From JBJXHB01 sp046160725 (lineage in GTDB: Bacteria > Pseudomonadota > Gammaproteobacteria > Burkholderiales > Burkholderiaceae_C): a stretch of 23,834 bases of DNA. Under the pieces are notes generated by a model. It had not been told where the DNA came from, did no database searches, and saw nothing but the letters and a program-made list of their open reading frames with translations. The stretch is taken from NCBI GenBank assembly GCA_046160725.1, contig JBJXHB010000147.1, positions 1 to 23,834 on the forward strand, read 5' to 3'. Position 1 is the stretch's first letter; each line of letters opens with the position of its first letter. Positions 1 through 10,071 of the stretch are shown in pieces. A program made the translations under genes and the position numbers.

Positions 1-917
1 AGGGCATGCAGGTTCCAGAACGCGATCGACGGGTGCCGGAAGGAGGCGTAGCGGCCCTCCGTGTCCGTGTGGTTGCACACATGGCCGGGATCGAAGGCGT
101 CGAGAAAGCCGTAGGGGCCGTAGTCGATGGTCAGCCCCAGGATCGACATGTTGTCGGTGTTCATCACGCCATGGCAGAAGCCGACGGCCTGCCAGTCCGC
201 CAGCAGGCGCGCGGTGCGGCGTGCCACCTCCACCAGCAGCGCGATGACCGGGCGGGGCGCCTCCGCGCAGGCGGGGAAGTGGCGCGCCAGCACGGCGTCC
301 GTCAGCCGCAGCAGCAGGGTCAGGTCGTCAGTGGTGTGCGTGAAGTGCTCAAAGTGACCGAAACGCAGGAAGCTGGGCGCCAGGCGCGTCACCACTGCAG
401 CGGTCTCCATGGTTTCGCGCTGCACGGGCGCCGGGGAGCCGACGACGGCCAGCGCCCGGGTGGTCGGTATGCCCAGGGCGTACATCGCCTCGGAGCACAG
501 GTATTCGCGGATGGACGAGCGCAGCACCGCGCGCCCGTCGCCCATGCGCGAGTAGGGCGTCAGGCCGCAGCCCTTGAGCTGGACCTCCAGGATCCCTGCT
601 GGCGTGTTGATCTCGCCCAGGTACAGGGCACGTCCGTCCCCGAGTTGCCCGGCCCAGATGCCGAACTGATGTCCGCTGTACACCGATGCACGGGTGCGGC
701 CGACGCCAGGCACCGCATTGCCACCCAGCAGGGCCAGGGCCTGCGGTTCATTCATCCAACCGGCCAGCCCGAGTTCATCGGCCAGGTCCGTCTGGCGCGC
801 CACCCAGTGCAGGGCCGGCAGGGGCTGTGGCAAGACAGCCGACGAGAAATCATCGCCCAATGCCTCCAGCAGGGTGCGAGGGCGCCATGCCGGCTCGGTG
901 GGCAGGAGGTGATCCAT
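1..917 (-). CDS. selO: Protein adenylyltransferase SelO (YdiU/UPF0061), 3' part beyond window
   Basis: The leftward frame starting at ATG 917-915 stays open to the window edge and gives 305 residues of a protein that is normally close to 490. SelO is a pseudokinase-fold enzyme that transfers AMP from ATP to Ser, Thr or Tyr of target proteins and has been linked to redox stress. Family blocks read in order are YSGHQFGIWAGQLGDGRA, LGEI, EVQLKGCGLTPYSRMGDGRA, LRSSIREYLCSEAM, GIPTTRALA, and near the edge GVMNTDNMSILG followed by TIDYGPYGF. These hold the ATP-contacting Lys and Glu, the two Arg residues, and the metal-binding Asn (NTDN) and Asp (TIDYG) known from the family. No strong Shine-Dalgarno sequence precedes the start. 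The C-terminal third, including any redox Cys, lies outside the window. The gene is divergent from the acyl-CoA ligase, with 176 bases between them. Confidence 0.95.
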   Translation of the reverse strand, partial: MDHLLPTEPAWRPRTLLEALGDDFSSAVLPQPLPALHWVARQTDLADELGLAGWMNEPQALALLGGNAVPGVGRTRASVYSGHQFGIWAGQLGDGRALYLGEINTPAGILEVQLKGCGLTPYSRMGDGRAVLRSSIREYLCSEAMYALGIPTTRALAVVGSPAPVQRETMETAAVVTRLAPSFLRFGHFEHFTHTTDDLTLLLRLTDAVLARHFPACAEAPRPVIALLVEVARRTARLLADWQAVGFCHGVMNTDNMSILGLTIDYGPYGFLDAFDPGHVCNHTDTEGRYASFRHPSIAFWNLHA

Positions 918-1093
918 CGGTGGATTGTCCCGCTGCCGGTTGCGCCGGCGCAGGTCCGGGTGGGAATCACCCCATGACCCGTGCCCCTGGCCGTCGCCAT
1001 ACTGGCCGGCATGCCACTGGCGGCCCGCCTGTGCACCATGCGCTATCCCGCCGCAGCGGGTTGGCCATCAACCCTTTGATCGGAGACCCCCAC

Positions 1094-2719
<1,626 letters not shown>

Positions 2720-2755
2720 GCGCGGGCGACTGACGCCGCCGGCGTGCGGCCAGGT

Positions 2756-2801
2756 CTTGTCCCTGCCGGGACAGGGCCGCCCGCAGCGGCTTGCCTAGAA
2801 T
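2756..2801 (+). promoter_or_regulatory. Palindrome and -10-like box ahead of the beta-oxidation genes
   Basis: The 174-base gap between the ligase and the bifunctional enzyme holds a perfect 6-bp inverted repeat, TGTCCC-TGCC-GGGACA (2758-2773), and downstream a TAGAAT hexamer (2796-2801) that resembles a sigma-70 -10 box. No convincing -35 box lies at the right distance. The palindrome has no T-run after it, so it fits an operator better than a terminator. Its sequence does not match any fatty-acid regulator site known to me. The assignment is inference only. Confidence 0.22.
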
Positions 2802-2893
2802 CGAACGACCGTGCGTTTTTGTGCCGCACGGGCGCTGTCGCCGTCAGCCGGTGGCCGGCCCCACCGCAGCTGCCCATCCCCCCAAGGAATCCC

Positions 2894-4987
2894 ATGAGCG
2901 CCACCTACGAAGTCCGTGACGGCGTTGCCGTCATCACCCTGAACAACCCACCGGTCAACGGCCTGGGCCTTGCCACGCGCGTGGGCATCGCCGAAGGCAT
3001 CGAGCGGGCCAATGCCGACGCGGCCGTCAAGGCCATCGTCGTCACCGGCGCCGGCAAGGCGTTCTCCGGTGGTGCCGACATCCGAGAGTTCGGCAGCCCG
3101 AAGGCCATCGCCGAACCCAACCTGCTGACCTTGATCCGCATGCTGGAGAGCAGTGCCAAGCCGACGGTGGCGGCGGTGCACACCGTCTGCATGGGCGGCG
3201 GGCTGGAGCTGGCCCTGGGTTGCCACTACCGGGTGGCGTCGCCAGGCGCCAACGTGGCGCTGCCGGAGGTCAAGATCGGCCTGCTGCCCGGTGCGGGCGG
3301 CACGCAGCGGCTGCCGCGCGTGCTGGGCGTCGAGACGGCGATGAACATGATCGTCTCCGGCGAGCCGGTCAGGAGTGAACTGCTGGCGTCGTTGCCGGGG
3401 CAGAAGCTGTTCGACCAGATGATCGACGGCGACCTGCTGGCCGGCGCGGTGGCCTTCGCCAACGGCAAGGCCGATGTCCGGCCGCTGCCGCTGGTGCGCA
3501 GCCTGCCGGTGCGGCATCCCAACGCCGACGCCTACCTGCAGTTCGTGCGCAACACCGTCGGCGCCATGTCGAAGAACTTCCCGGCACCGTTGAAGAACGT
3601 GGAGGCGGTGACTGCATCCCTGCGCATGTCCTTCGATGACGGCATGCGCACCGAGCGGGAGCTGTTCATCGGGCTGATGAACACGCCGGAGGCCCAGGCC
3701 CTGCGGCATGCCTTCTTTGCCGAGCGCGCGGCCAGCAAGATCCCAGACATCCCGGCAGACACGCCGGTGCGGCCGGTGGCCCAGGTCGCGGTCATCGGCG
3801 CCGGCACCATGGGCGGTGGCATCTCGATGAACTTCCTGAACGCCGGCGTGCCCGTGACCATGCTCGAGATGAAGCAGGAGGCGCTGGACCGCGGTGTGGC
3901 CACGATCCGCAAGAACTATGAAGCCCAGGTCAAGAAGGGCAAGCTGAAGCCGGCGGTGTATGACCAGCGCATGGCACTGCTGACGACCACCCTGACCTAT
4001 GACGACATCAAGGGCGCCGACCTCGTCATCGAGGCGGTATTCGAGGAGATGGGCGTCAAGCAGAAGGTGTTTGAAACCCTGGATGCGGTGATGAAGCCGG
4101 GCGCCATCCTGGCCTCCAACACGTCGACGTTGGACGTGAACCGGATTGCGCAGTTCACCAAGCGTCCCGGCGACGTGGTGGGCCTGCACTTCTTCAGCCC
4201 GGCCAACGTGATGAAGTTGCTGGAGGTGGTGCGCGGCGCCGAGACCGCCAAGGATGTGATGGCCACGGTCATGGGCGTGGCCAAGAAGATCCGCAAGACC
4301 GCGGTGGTGGCGGGTGTTTGCGACGGCTTCATCGGCAACCGCATGATCGAGCAGTACAGCCGCCAGGCCGGATTCCTGCTGGATGAGGGCGCCACGCCGC
4401 AACAGGTGGACCGCGCGGTCGAGAAGTGGGGCATGGCGATGGGCCCGTTCCGAATGGGCGACCTGGCCGGCAATGACATCGGCTGGGCCATCCGCAAGCG
4501 TCGTGCCCAGGAGCGGCCGAACATGCTGTACAGCCGCTCGGCTGACCGCCTGTGCGAGCTGGGCCGCTTCGGCCAGAAGACGGGCGCCGGCTGGTACGAC
4601 TATCAGCCGGGCAAGCGCGATGCCAACGCCTCGCCGGTGGTGCTGGAGATGCTGGACAAGCACCGTGCCAGCCTAGGCATCGCGCCGCGCAAGATCAGCG
4701 ACGAGGAGATCGTGCAGCGTCTGATCTTCGCGCTGGTCAACGAGGGTGCGCGGCTGCTGGAAGAGGGCATCGCCCTGCGTGCCAGCGACATCGACATGTG
4801 CTACCTGGCCGGCTACGGGTTCCCGCTGCACCGCGGCGGGCCGATGTGCTATGCCGACACCGTCGGCCTGTACAGCGTGGCCCAGGCCATGAAGGGATTC
4901 GCCGCGAATCCGCATGACGACGCCGCCTTCTGGCAGCCGGCGCCTCTGCTGGCGAAACTGGCCGCCGAGGGCAAGACCTTCAGCTGA
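2894..4987 (+). CDS. Bifunctional enoyl-CoA hydratase / 3-hydroxyacyl-CoA dehydrogenase (FadB/FadJ-like)
   Basis: This 697-residue fusion catalyses two successive steps of beta-oxidation: hydration of trans-2-enoyl-CoA, then NAD-dependent oxidation of the 3-hydroxyacyl-CoA. The N-terminal crotonase domain (about 1-200) carries the oxyanion segment GKAFSGGADIREF and the two catalytic Glu at E105 and E125, spaced as in E. coli FadB (E119/E139). The Rossmann domain starts near residue 298 with G302-x-G304-x2-G307, and the dehydrogenase pair is H432 and E444, again with the FadB spacing (H450/E462). The length is close to FadJ. ATG 2894 is preceded by AAGGAA at a five-base distance; the open frame upstream has no domain homology. 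The thiolase follows 62 bases downstream, so the two probably act as a trifunctional-like pair. Confidence 0.94.
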   Translation: MSATYEVRDGVAVITLNNPPVNGLGLATRVGIAEGIERANADAAVKAIVVTGAGKAFSGGADIREFGSPKAIAEPNLLTLIRMLESSAKPTVAAVHTVCMGGGLELALGCHYRVASPGANVALPEVKIGLLPGAGGTQRLPRVLGVETAMNMIVSGEPVRSELLASLPGQKLFDQMIDGDLLAGAVAFANGKADVRPLPLVRSLPVRHPNADAYLQFVRNTVGAMSKNFPAPLKNVEAVTASLRMSFDDGMRTERELFIGLMNTPEAQALRHAFFAERAASKIPDIPADTPVRPVAQVAVIGAGTMGGGISMNFLNAGVPVTMLEMKQEALDRGVATIRKNYEAQVKKGKLKPAVYDQRMALLTTTLTYDDIKGADLVIEAVFEEMGVKQKVFETLDAVMKPGAILASNTSTLDVNRIAQFTKRPGDVVGLHFFSPANVMKLLEVVRGAETAKDVMATVMGVAKKIRKTAVVAGVCDGFIGNRMIEQYSRQAGFLLDEGATPQQVDRAVEKWGMAMGPFRMGDLAGNDIGWAIRKRRAQERPNMLYSRSADRLCELGRFGQKTGAGWYDYQPGKRDANASPVVLEMLDKHRASLGIAPRKISDEEIVQRLIFALVNEGARLLEEGIALRASDIDMCYLAGYGFPLHRGGPMCYADTVGLYSVAQAMKGFAANPHDDAAFWQPAPLLAKLAAEGKTFS

Positions 4988-5049
4988 TGCTGCGGCGGGC
5001 CCGCGGGCCTGTGCATCTCACCTCTGTTCCGTTTTTTCGAGGACTCCAC

Positions 5050-6225
5050 ATGACCCAGGCCCTGATCGTCTCCACCGCACGCACGCCGCTGGCCAAGAGC
5101 TGGAAGGGCGCCTTCAACATGACCCATGGTGCCGTGCTCGGCGGCCATGTGGTCAAGGCCGCTGTCGAGCGTGCCGGCATCGACGCCGCCGACATCGAGG
5201 ACGTGCTGATGGGTTGCGCCAACCCCGAGGGCGCCACCGGCATGAACATCGCACGCCAGGTCGCGCTGGCGGCTGGGCTGCCCATCTCGGTCGGCGGCGT
5301 TACCGTCAACCGGTTCTGCTCCAGCGGGCTGCAGACCATTGCCATGGCCAGCCAGCGCATCATCGCCGGCGAGGGCGATGTCTACGTGGCCGGTGGCGTC
5401 GAAAGCATCTCCTGTGTGCAACAGGAGATGAACAAGCACATGCTGGTCGATCCGGCGCTGGCCAAGGCCAAGCCGGAGATCTACTGGAACATGTTGCAGA
5501 CCGCCGAGAACGTGGCCAAGCGCTACAACATGGCCAAGCAGCGCATGGACGAGTACGGCGCCGCCAGCCAGCAGAAGGCCTGTGCCGCGCGTGCGGCGGG
5601 CAAGTTCGACGACGAGATCGTGCCGATCACCGTCACCGCCGGCGTGGCCGACGCTGCGCTGGGCCTGCGCAGCAAGGAGGTCACGGTCAAGGGCGACGAA
5701 GGCCTGCGTGAGGGCACGACCTATGAGGGCATCAAGGACATCCGCTCGGCCATGCCCGGCGGCGTGGTGACCGCCGGCAATGCCAGCCAGTTCAGCGACG
5801 GTGCCGGCGCCTGCGCCATCGTCAGCGAGAGCTATGCGCAGCGCAAAGGCCTGAAGCCGCTGGGGCGCTTCCTCGGCTTTGCGGTCGCCGGCTGCGAGCC
5901 CGACGAGATGGGCATCGGCCCGGTATTTGCCGTGCCCAAGGTGCTGTCGCGGCTGGGCTTGAAGGTGGCCGACATCGACCTGTGGGAGTTGAACGAGGCC
6001 TTCGCCGTGCAGGTGCTGTACTGCGCCGACAAGCTTGGCATCCCGATGGACCGGCTCAACGTCAATGGCGGCGCCATTGCCGTCGGCCATCCCTACGGCA
6101 TGAGTGGCCAACGCCTGACCGGCCATGCCCTGATCGAGGGCAAGCGCCGCGGCGCCAAGCGTGTCTGCGTGACCATGTGCATCGGTGGCGGCATGGGTGC
6201 AGCCGGCGTGTTCGAGGTGCTCTGA
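5050..6225 (+). CDS. Thiolase (acetyl-CoA acyltransferase, FadA-like)
   Basis: This 391-residue thiolase-superfamily enzyme cleaves 3-ketoacyl-CoA with CoA, or condenses acetyl-CoA in reverse. The nucleophile is C90 in NRFCSSG. H347 lies in the AVGHPYGMSG block and the second catalytic Cys is C377 in TMCIGGGMG, so the enzyme should be active. GAGGA lies six bases before the ATG. Its place directly after the hydratase/dehydrogenase fusion argues for a degradative 3-ketoacyl-CoA thiolase rather than a biosynthetic acetoacetyl-CoA thiolase, although sequence alone does not separate the two. The stop codon is followed after one base by the ATG of the dehalogenase homologue, which indicates co-translation in one operon. 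Confidence 0.94.
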   Translation: MTQALIVSTARTPLAKSWKGAFNMTHGAVLGGHVVKAAVERAGIDAADIEDVLMGCANPEGATGMNIARQVALAAGLPISVGGVTVNRFCSSGLQTIAMASQRIIAGEGDVYVAGGVESISCVQQEMNKHMLVDPALAKAKPEIYWNMLQTAENVAKRYNMAKQRMDEYGAASQQKACAARAAGKFDDEIVPITVTAGVADAALGLRSKEVTVKGDEGLREGTTYEGIKDIRSAMPGGVVTAGNASQFSDGAGACAIVSESYAQRKGLKPLGRFLGFAVAGCEPDEMGIGPVFAVPKVLSRLGLKVADIDLWELNEAFAVQVLYCADKLGIPMDRLNVNGGAIAVGHPYGMSGQRLTGHALIEGKRRGAKRVCVTMCIGGGMGAAGVFEVL

Positions 6226-6226
6226 C

Positions 6227-7114
6227 ATGACGCAGGCGCTGCGCACGCCCGACGAGCGCTTTGCCGCGCTGCCGGGCTGGGCGTACCCGCCGCGCTACCT
6301 GGAACTGTCCGGCCTGCGGCTGCACTATGTGGACGAAGGCCCTCGCGATGCGGCCGTGACGGCGCTGTGCCTGCATGGCGAGCCCAGCTGGGCCTACCTC
6401 TACCGCAAGATGATCCCGGTGTTCACCGCTGCCGGCGTGCGGGTGGTGGCGCCGGACTTCTTCGGCTTCGGCCGCTCGGACAAGCCGGCGGACGATAGCT
6501 GGTACAGCTTTGAGCGGCATCGCGACACCATGCTCAGCGTGATCGACGCGCTGGACCTGCGCGGGATCATGCTGGTCTGCCAGGACTGGGGCGGCCTGAT
6601 CGGCCTGACGCTGCCGATGGCGCGGCCGGACCGCTTCAGCCGGCTGTTGGTGATGAACACCGACCTGGCCCAGGGCTCGGTGGGCGAGGGCTTCAAGGCC
6701 TGGCGCGCCTTCAACAACAGCCAGCCTGACCTCGCGGTGGGTCGCTTGATGCAACGCGGCACCCCGATGATGAGTGCCGAAGAGGCGCTGGCCTATGACG
6801 CACCCTTTCCGGATATGCGCTACAAGGCCGGCGTGAGGGCCTTTCCGAACCTCGTGCCCGACCACCCCGACGCGCCCGGCGCGTCAATCAGCCGTGAGGC
6901 CGCGGCGTTCTGGACCGAGCGCTGGCGCGGTGACAGTTTCATGGCCGTGGGCATGAAGGACCCGGTGCTCGGCCCGGCCGTCATGCAGGCGCTGCGACAG
7001 GTGATCCGGGGCTGCCCGGAGCCGATGGCGGTGCCCGATGGCGGCCACTTCGTGCAGGAATGGGGCGCGCCGATCGCTGAAGCGGCCCTGCGCCGCTTTG
7101 GCCTGGCGCCTTGA
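6227..7114 (+). CDS. Haloalkane dehalogenase homologue (DhlA-type alpha/beta hydrolase)
   Basis: This 295-residue alpha/beta hydrolase resembles the DhlA (HLD-I) type of haloalkane dehalogenases along its whole length. Matching blocks are HGEPSWAYLYRKMIPVF, APDFFGFGRSDKP, QDWGG, LTLPMA, AYDAPFPD, GMKD and GGHFVQEWG. The triad is D120 (nucleophile), D245 and H274; the 29-residue acid-to-His spacing is the same as in DhlA (D260/H289). W121, the first halide-binding Trp, is kept, but the position aligned by eye with DhlA W175 is G178 (MQRGTP). A cap-domain insertion present in DhlA is missing. The ATG follows the thiolase stop after one base. It may hydrolyse haloalkanes or haloacids, or have moved to another substrate such as an epoxide or ester. 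Confidence 0.85.
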   Translation: MTQALRTPDERFAALPGWAYPPRYLELSGLRLHYVDEGPRDAAVTALCLHGEPSWAYLYRKMIPVFTAAGVRVVAPDFFGFGRSDKPADDSWYSFERHRDTMLSVIDALDLRGIMLVCQDWGGLIGLTLPMARPDRFSRLLVMNTDLAQGSVGEGFKAWRAFNNSQPDLAVGRLMQRGTPMMSAEEALAYDAPFPDMRYKAGVRAFPNLVPDHPDAPGASISREAAAFWTERWRGDSFMAVGMKDPVLGPAVMQALRQVIRGCPEPMAVPDGGHFVQEWGAPIAEAALRRFGLAP

Positions 7115-7179
7115 GGTCCTGACCGGGAACCACCTCGGCAGCGACAACCCGCCTTCATCCCATCACAACGGATACTGAA

Positions 7180-7968
7180 ATGAGCACGCCTGTCTTGAAA
7201 CTCTTCGACCTGTCCGGCCGCATTGCGCTGGTGACCGGCGGTTCCCGTGGCCTCGGCCTGCAGATCGCCGAGGCGCTGGGCGAGGCCGGCGCCAAAGTGA
7301 TGCTGACGTCGCGCAAGGCCGCCGATCTGGAAGCGGCGGTCGCCGATCTCGCCGCGCGCGGCATCGACGCCCGCTGGGTCGCCGGTGACTCCAGCCAGGA
7401 GGCCGATGTCGACCGCATCGTGTCGGAGACCGTGCAGCGCCTCGGGCCGATCGACATCCTGGTCAACAACGCCGGCGCGACCTGGGGTGCTCCGGCCGAG
7501 GACTACCCGACCGATGCCTGGGACAAGGTGATGAACCTGAACATCCGCAGCATGTTCCTGTTCTGCCGGGCCGTCGGCAAGGCCTGCATGGTGCCGCGCA
7601 AGTCGGGCCGGATCATCAACGTCGCCTCCATCGCCGGTTTGTCCGGCTCCATGCAGGTGGAGTTCATCGCCTATGGCGCCAGCAAGGGCGCGGCCGTCAA
7701 TTTCACCCGGACCTTGGCCGGTGAGTGGGGCGAGCACGGCATTACGGTGAACGCGCTGGCCCCGGGCTTCTTCCCCAGCCGGATGACCCGTGGCACGCTG
7801 CAAACCCACGGCGCCGACAAGCTCGCGGCCGGCGCACCCTTGCGCCGCATCGGCGACGACGACGACCTCAAGGGCGCCGCCTTGCTGTTTGCATCGCCGG
7901 CGGGCAAACACATCACGGGCCAGATCCTGGCGGTCGACGGTGGCGTGTCGGCAGTCCATGGCGCCTGA
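7180..7968 (+). CDS. SDR family NAD(P)-dependent oxidoreductase
   Basis: This 262-residue classical short-chain dehydrogenase has the cofactor motif TGGSRGLG at residues 19-26, NNAG at 96-99, and the catalytic S150, Y165 and K169 (YGASK). The C-terminal GQILAVDGGVSA block is typical of the family. It resembles gluconate-5-dehydrogenase/3-ketoacyl-reductase-type SDRs, but the substrate cannot be assigned. Its position between beta-oxidation genes and a thioesterase suggests a hydroxyacyl or alcohol substrate from the same pathway. The Shine-Dalgarno sequence is weak. The last 11 bases overlap the start of the thioesterase gene, so the two are translationally coupled. Confidence 0.92.
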   Translation: MSTPVLKLFDLSGRIALVTGGSRGLGLQIAEALGEAGAKVMLTSRKAADLEAAVADLAARGIDARWVAGDSSQEADVDRIVSETVQRLGPIDILVNNAGATWGAPAEDYPTDAWDKVMNLNIRSMFLFCRAVGKACMVPRKSGRIINVASIAGLSGSMQVEFIAYGASKGAAVNFTRTLAGEWGEHGITVNALAPGFFPSRMTRGTLQTHGADKLAAGAPLRRIGDDDDLKGAALLFASPAGKHITGQILAVDGGVSAVHGA

Positions 7969-8431
7969 GGACACTCCGGCGCCGCAGCGGGTGCCGTTCA
8001 GCATCCACATCCCGTTCGTCGAGTCGATCGGTGTCGAGCTTCATCGCCATCCGGATGGCCGAGTCGAGGTGCAACTGCCACTGCAAGACCACCTGACCAA
8101 CTCCTGGCAGGTGGCGCACGGTGGCGTGGTGATGACCGTGCTGGATGTGGCCATGGCCCAGGCAGCCCGGGCCGCCCATCCGGAGGGGCATACCGGCATG
8201 GCCACCATCGAGATGAAGACCAGCTTCCTGCGCCCGGCGGCCGGGCGGCTCAGCGCGACCGGGTCGGTGTTGCGGCGCACCCGCAACATGGCTTTTTGCG
8301 AGGCCACGTTGCGCGACGGCGACGGCCACCTGTGCGCCCATGCCACCGGCACTTTCAAGTACGTCACCGCGTTGGTGACACCCGATGGCCAGGCGCGCAC
8401 CCAGACGCGCCGGGCCTTGACCGATGGTTGA
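7958..8431 (+). CDS. PaaI-family (hotdog fold) acyl-CoA thioesterase
   Basis: This 157-residue protein has a single hotdog domain with the PaaI-type block AHGGVVMTVLDVAMAQAA (central helix) and the following strands ATIEMKTSFLRPA and TGTFKY. PaaI-like enzymes hydrolyse acyl- or aryl-CoA esters and can relieve CoA trapping when a pathway stalls. The ATG at 7958 lies inside the end of the SDR gene, in another frame. The frame is open further upstream, but that stretch belongs to the SDR coding region. The gene ends 18 bases before the next reductase. Confidence 0.88.
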   Translation: MAPEDTPAPQRVPFSIHIPFVESIGVELHRHPDGRVEVQLPLQDHLTNSWQVAHGGVVMTVLDVAMAQAARAAHPEGHTGMATIEMKTSFLRPAAGRLSATGSVLRRTRNMAFCEATLRDGDGHLCAHATGTFKYVTALVTPDGQARTQTRRALTDG

Positions 8432-8449
8432 ACTTTCTAAGGAAACCCC

Positions 8450-9469
8450 ATGAACATGATGAACCGCCAGTGGCTGCTGGCCTCCCGCCCCCAGGGCGAG
8501 CCGGTCGCTTCGAACTTCCGACTGGTGGAGACGCCAGTGCCCGATCTGGCCGAAGGCCAGATCCTGGTGCGCCACCACTTCATGAGCCTTGACCCTTACA
8601 TGCGCGGCCGCATGAACGACGGCAAGAGCTACGCCCAGCCCCAGGCCCTGGAGCAGGTGATGGGCGGGGGCACCGTCGGCGAGGTGGTGGCCTCGCGCAG
8701 CGATGCCTTCGCGGTCGGCGACAAGGTGGTGGGCATGGGTGGCTGGCAGCAATACCAGGTGGTGCCGGCCGAGCAGCGCGGGCTGCTGCGCAAGGTGGAC
8801 ACCACCCATGTGCCGTTGAGCGCCTACCTGGGCACGGTGGGCATGCCCGGCGTCACGGCCTGGTACGGCCTGACCCAGCTGATTGCGCCCAAGGCCGGCG
8901 AGACGGTGGTGGTCAGCGCCGCCAGCGGTGCCGTCGGTGGCATCGTCGGCCAGCTCGCGCGCCAGCGCGGTGCCCGTGCCGTCGGCATCGCCGGCGGTGC
9001 CGAGAAGTGCGCCTTCGTCGTCGAGCAGTTGGGCTTCGACGCCTGCATCGACTACCGGGAGCATCGCGATCTGCGCGCGCTGTCAGCGGCACTGAAGGAC
9101 GCCTGCCCCAGCGGCATCGACGGCTACTTCGAGAACGTGGGCGGCGTCATCCTGGACGCCGTGATGCTGCGGTCCAACGCCTTTGCTCGCGTGGCCGTGT
9201 GCGGCATGATCGCCGGCTACAACGGTGAGCCGATCCCGATGGCGGCACCGCAGCTGATGCTGGTCAATCGCATGCGGTTCGAGGGCTTCATCGTCAGTGA
9301 GCACATGGAGCTGTGGCCGCAGGCGCTGTCCGAGCTGGGTGCGGGCGTGGCCACGGGCAAGCTGAAGTACCGCGAGACGGTGGCCGAGGGCATCGAGTCC
9401 GCGCCCGAGGCTTTCATCGGCCTGCTGAAGGGGCGCAACTTCGGCAAGCAGCTCGTCAAGGTGCTCTGA
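8450..9469 (+). CDS. NADP-dependent medium-chain oxidoreductase, zinc-free (LTB4DH/CurA-like)
   Basis: This 339-residue MDR-superfamily enzyme lacks the zinc-binding Cys set. It carries the family signatures SLDPYMRGRMND near the N-terminus, GGGTVGEVV, and the nucleotide-binding block AASGAVG at residues 157-163, then YFENVGG. Members reduce the double bond of alpha,beta-unsaturated ketones or aldehydes with NADPH, as in leukotriene B4 dehydrogenase and E. coli CurA. AAGGAA precedes the ATG at a good distance. In this cluster it may remove reactive enones or process unsaturated intermediates; this is inference. Confidence 0.9.
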   Translation: MNMMNRQWLLASRPQGEPVASNFRLVETPVPDLAEGQILVRHHFMSLDPYMRGRMNDGKSYAQPQALEQVMGGGTVGEVVASRSDAFAVGDKVVGMGGWQQYQVVPAEQRGLLRKVDTTHVPLSAYLGTVGMPGVTAWYGLTQLIAPKAGETVVVSAASGAVGGIVGQLARQRGARAVGIAGGAEKCAFVVEQLGFDACIDYREHRDLRALSAALKDACPSGIDGYFENVGGVILDAVMLRSNAFARVAVCGMIAGYNGEPIPMAAPQLMLVNRMRFEGFIVSEHMELWPQALSELGAGVATGKLKYRETVAEGIESAPEAFIGLLKGRNFGKQLVKVL

Positions 9470-9487
9470 CCCTGGCGTCGCCGCTCG

Positions 9488-9934
9488 ATGCGCCCCTGGG
9501 ACTGGCAACGCTTTGACGGGCTGGGCGCGGACGGCGTCTATGACATGCTGGCACTGCGGGCCGAGGTGTTCATCCTGGAACAAGGCCCGTTTCTCGACCC
9601 GGATGGCGTGGACCGACAGGCTTGGCACCTGTTGGGTCGCGCCGACGACGGCGCCCTGGTGAGCTACCTGCGGGTGGTGGACCCGGGCATCAAGTACGCT
9701 GAGCCGTCGATCGGCCGTGTGGTGCTCAAGCGCGCCATGCGGGGTACCGGGGCTGGCCATGCATTGGTCGCCGAAGGGGTGGCCCGGTGCCTGCGGACCT
9801 GGCCAGGCCGGGGCATCCGCATCAGCGCGCAGGCGCATCTGGGCACCTTCTATGGCCGCCATGGATTCGTCCCGGTCGGCGAGCCCTACCTGGAAGACGA
9901 CATCCCGCATCTGGAGATGTGGCGCAAACCCTGA
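9488..9934 (+). CDS. elaA: GNAT family N-acetyltransferase, ElaA type
   Basis: This 148-residue protein has the ElaA signatures: LRAEVFILEQGPFLDPDGVD, AWHLLG, LVSYLRVV, the acetyl-CoA loop RGTGAGHAL (about 85-93), AQAHLGTFYGRHGF and VGEPYLEDDIPHLEM. ElaA proteins are GNAT acetyltransferases of unsettled substrate. The gene starts 18 bases after the reductase stop and may be the last gene of the degradation cluster, although no Shine-Dalgarno sequence is visible and it has no clear link to beta-oxidation. Confidence 0.88.
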   Translation: MRPWDWQRFDGLGADGVYDMLALRAEVFILEQGPFLDPDGVDRQAWHLLGRADDGALVSYLRVVDPGIKYAEPSIGRVVLKRAMRGTGAGHALVAEGVARCLRTWPGRGIRISAQAHLGTFYGRHGFVPVGEPYLEDDIPHLEMWRKP

Positions 9935-10071
9935 GGTTGGGCGATACCGACCGGCTTCGCGCAGCGCCTTCAGTCGCCGCATCCTTGGTCCGCTGCAGGT
10001 CAAAGGCAGTGCCAGCTGCATGGCACACTCGCGCCCCGTTTTTCTAGGCCGCCAGCCGGCCACAGACTGCC

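Noticed and set aside
6..977. A long plus-strand open frame at the left edge
   Set aside because: The minus strand of the same region encodes SelO with many conserved blocks; the plus-strand translation has none.
686..1093. A 136-residue N-terminal extension of the acyl-CoA ligase
   Set aside because: The extension has no homology, overlaps selO on the other strand, and the ATG at 1094 has its own GGAG and the normal N-terminus.
2795..4663. A 622-codon open frame on the minus strand
   Set aside because: It lies antisense to the hydratase/dehydrogenase gene, has a His/Gln/Arg/Leu-biased composition and no domain, as expected for the shadow of a high-GC gene.
4849..6246. A 465-codon open frame on the minus strand
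   Set aside because: It is antisense to the thiolase, low in information and without recognisable motifs, while the plus strand has complete catalytic signatures.
10009..10045. Hairpin GTGCCA/TGGCAC followed by TTTTT before tex
   Set aside because: The stem is only 6 bp and the T-run starts about ten bases after it, so it is not a convincing terminator.
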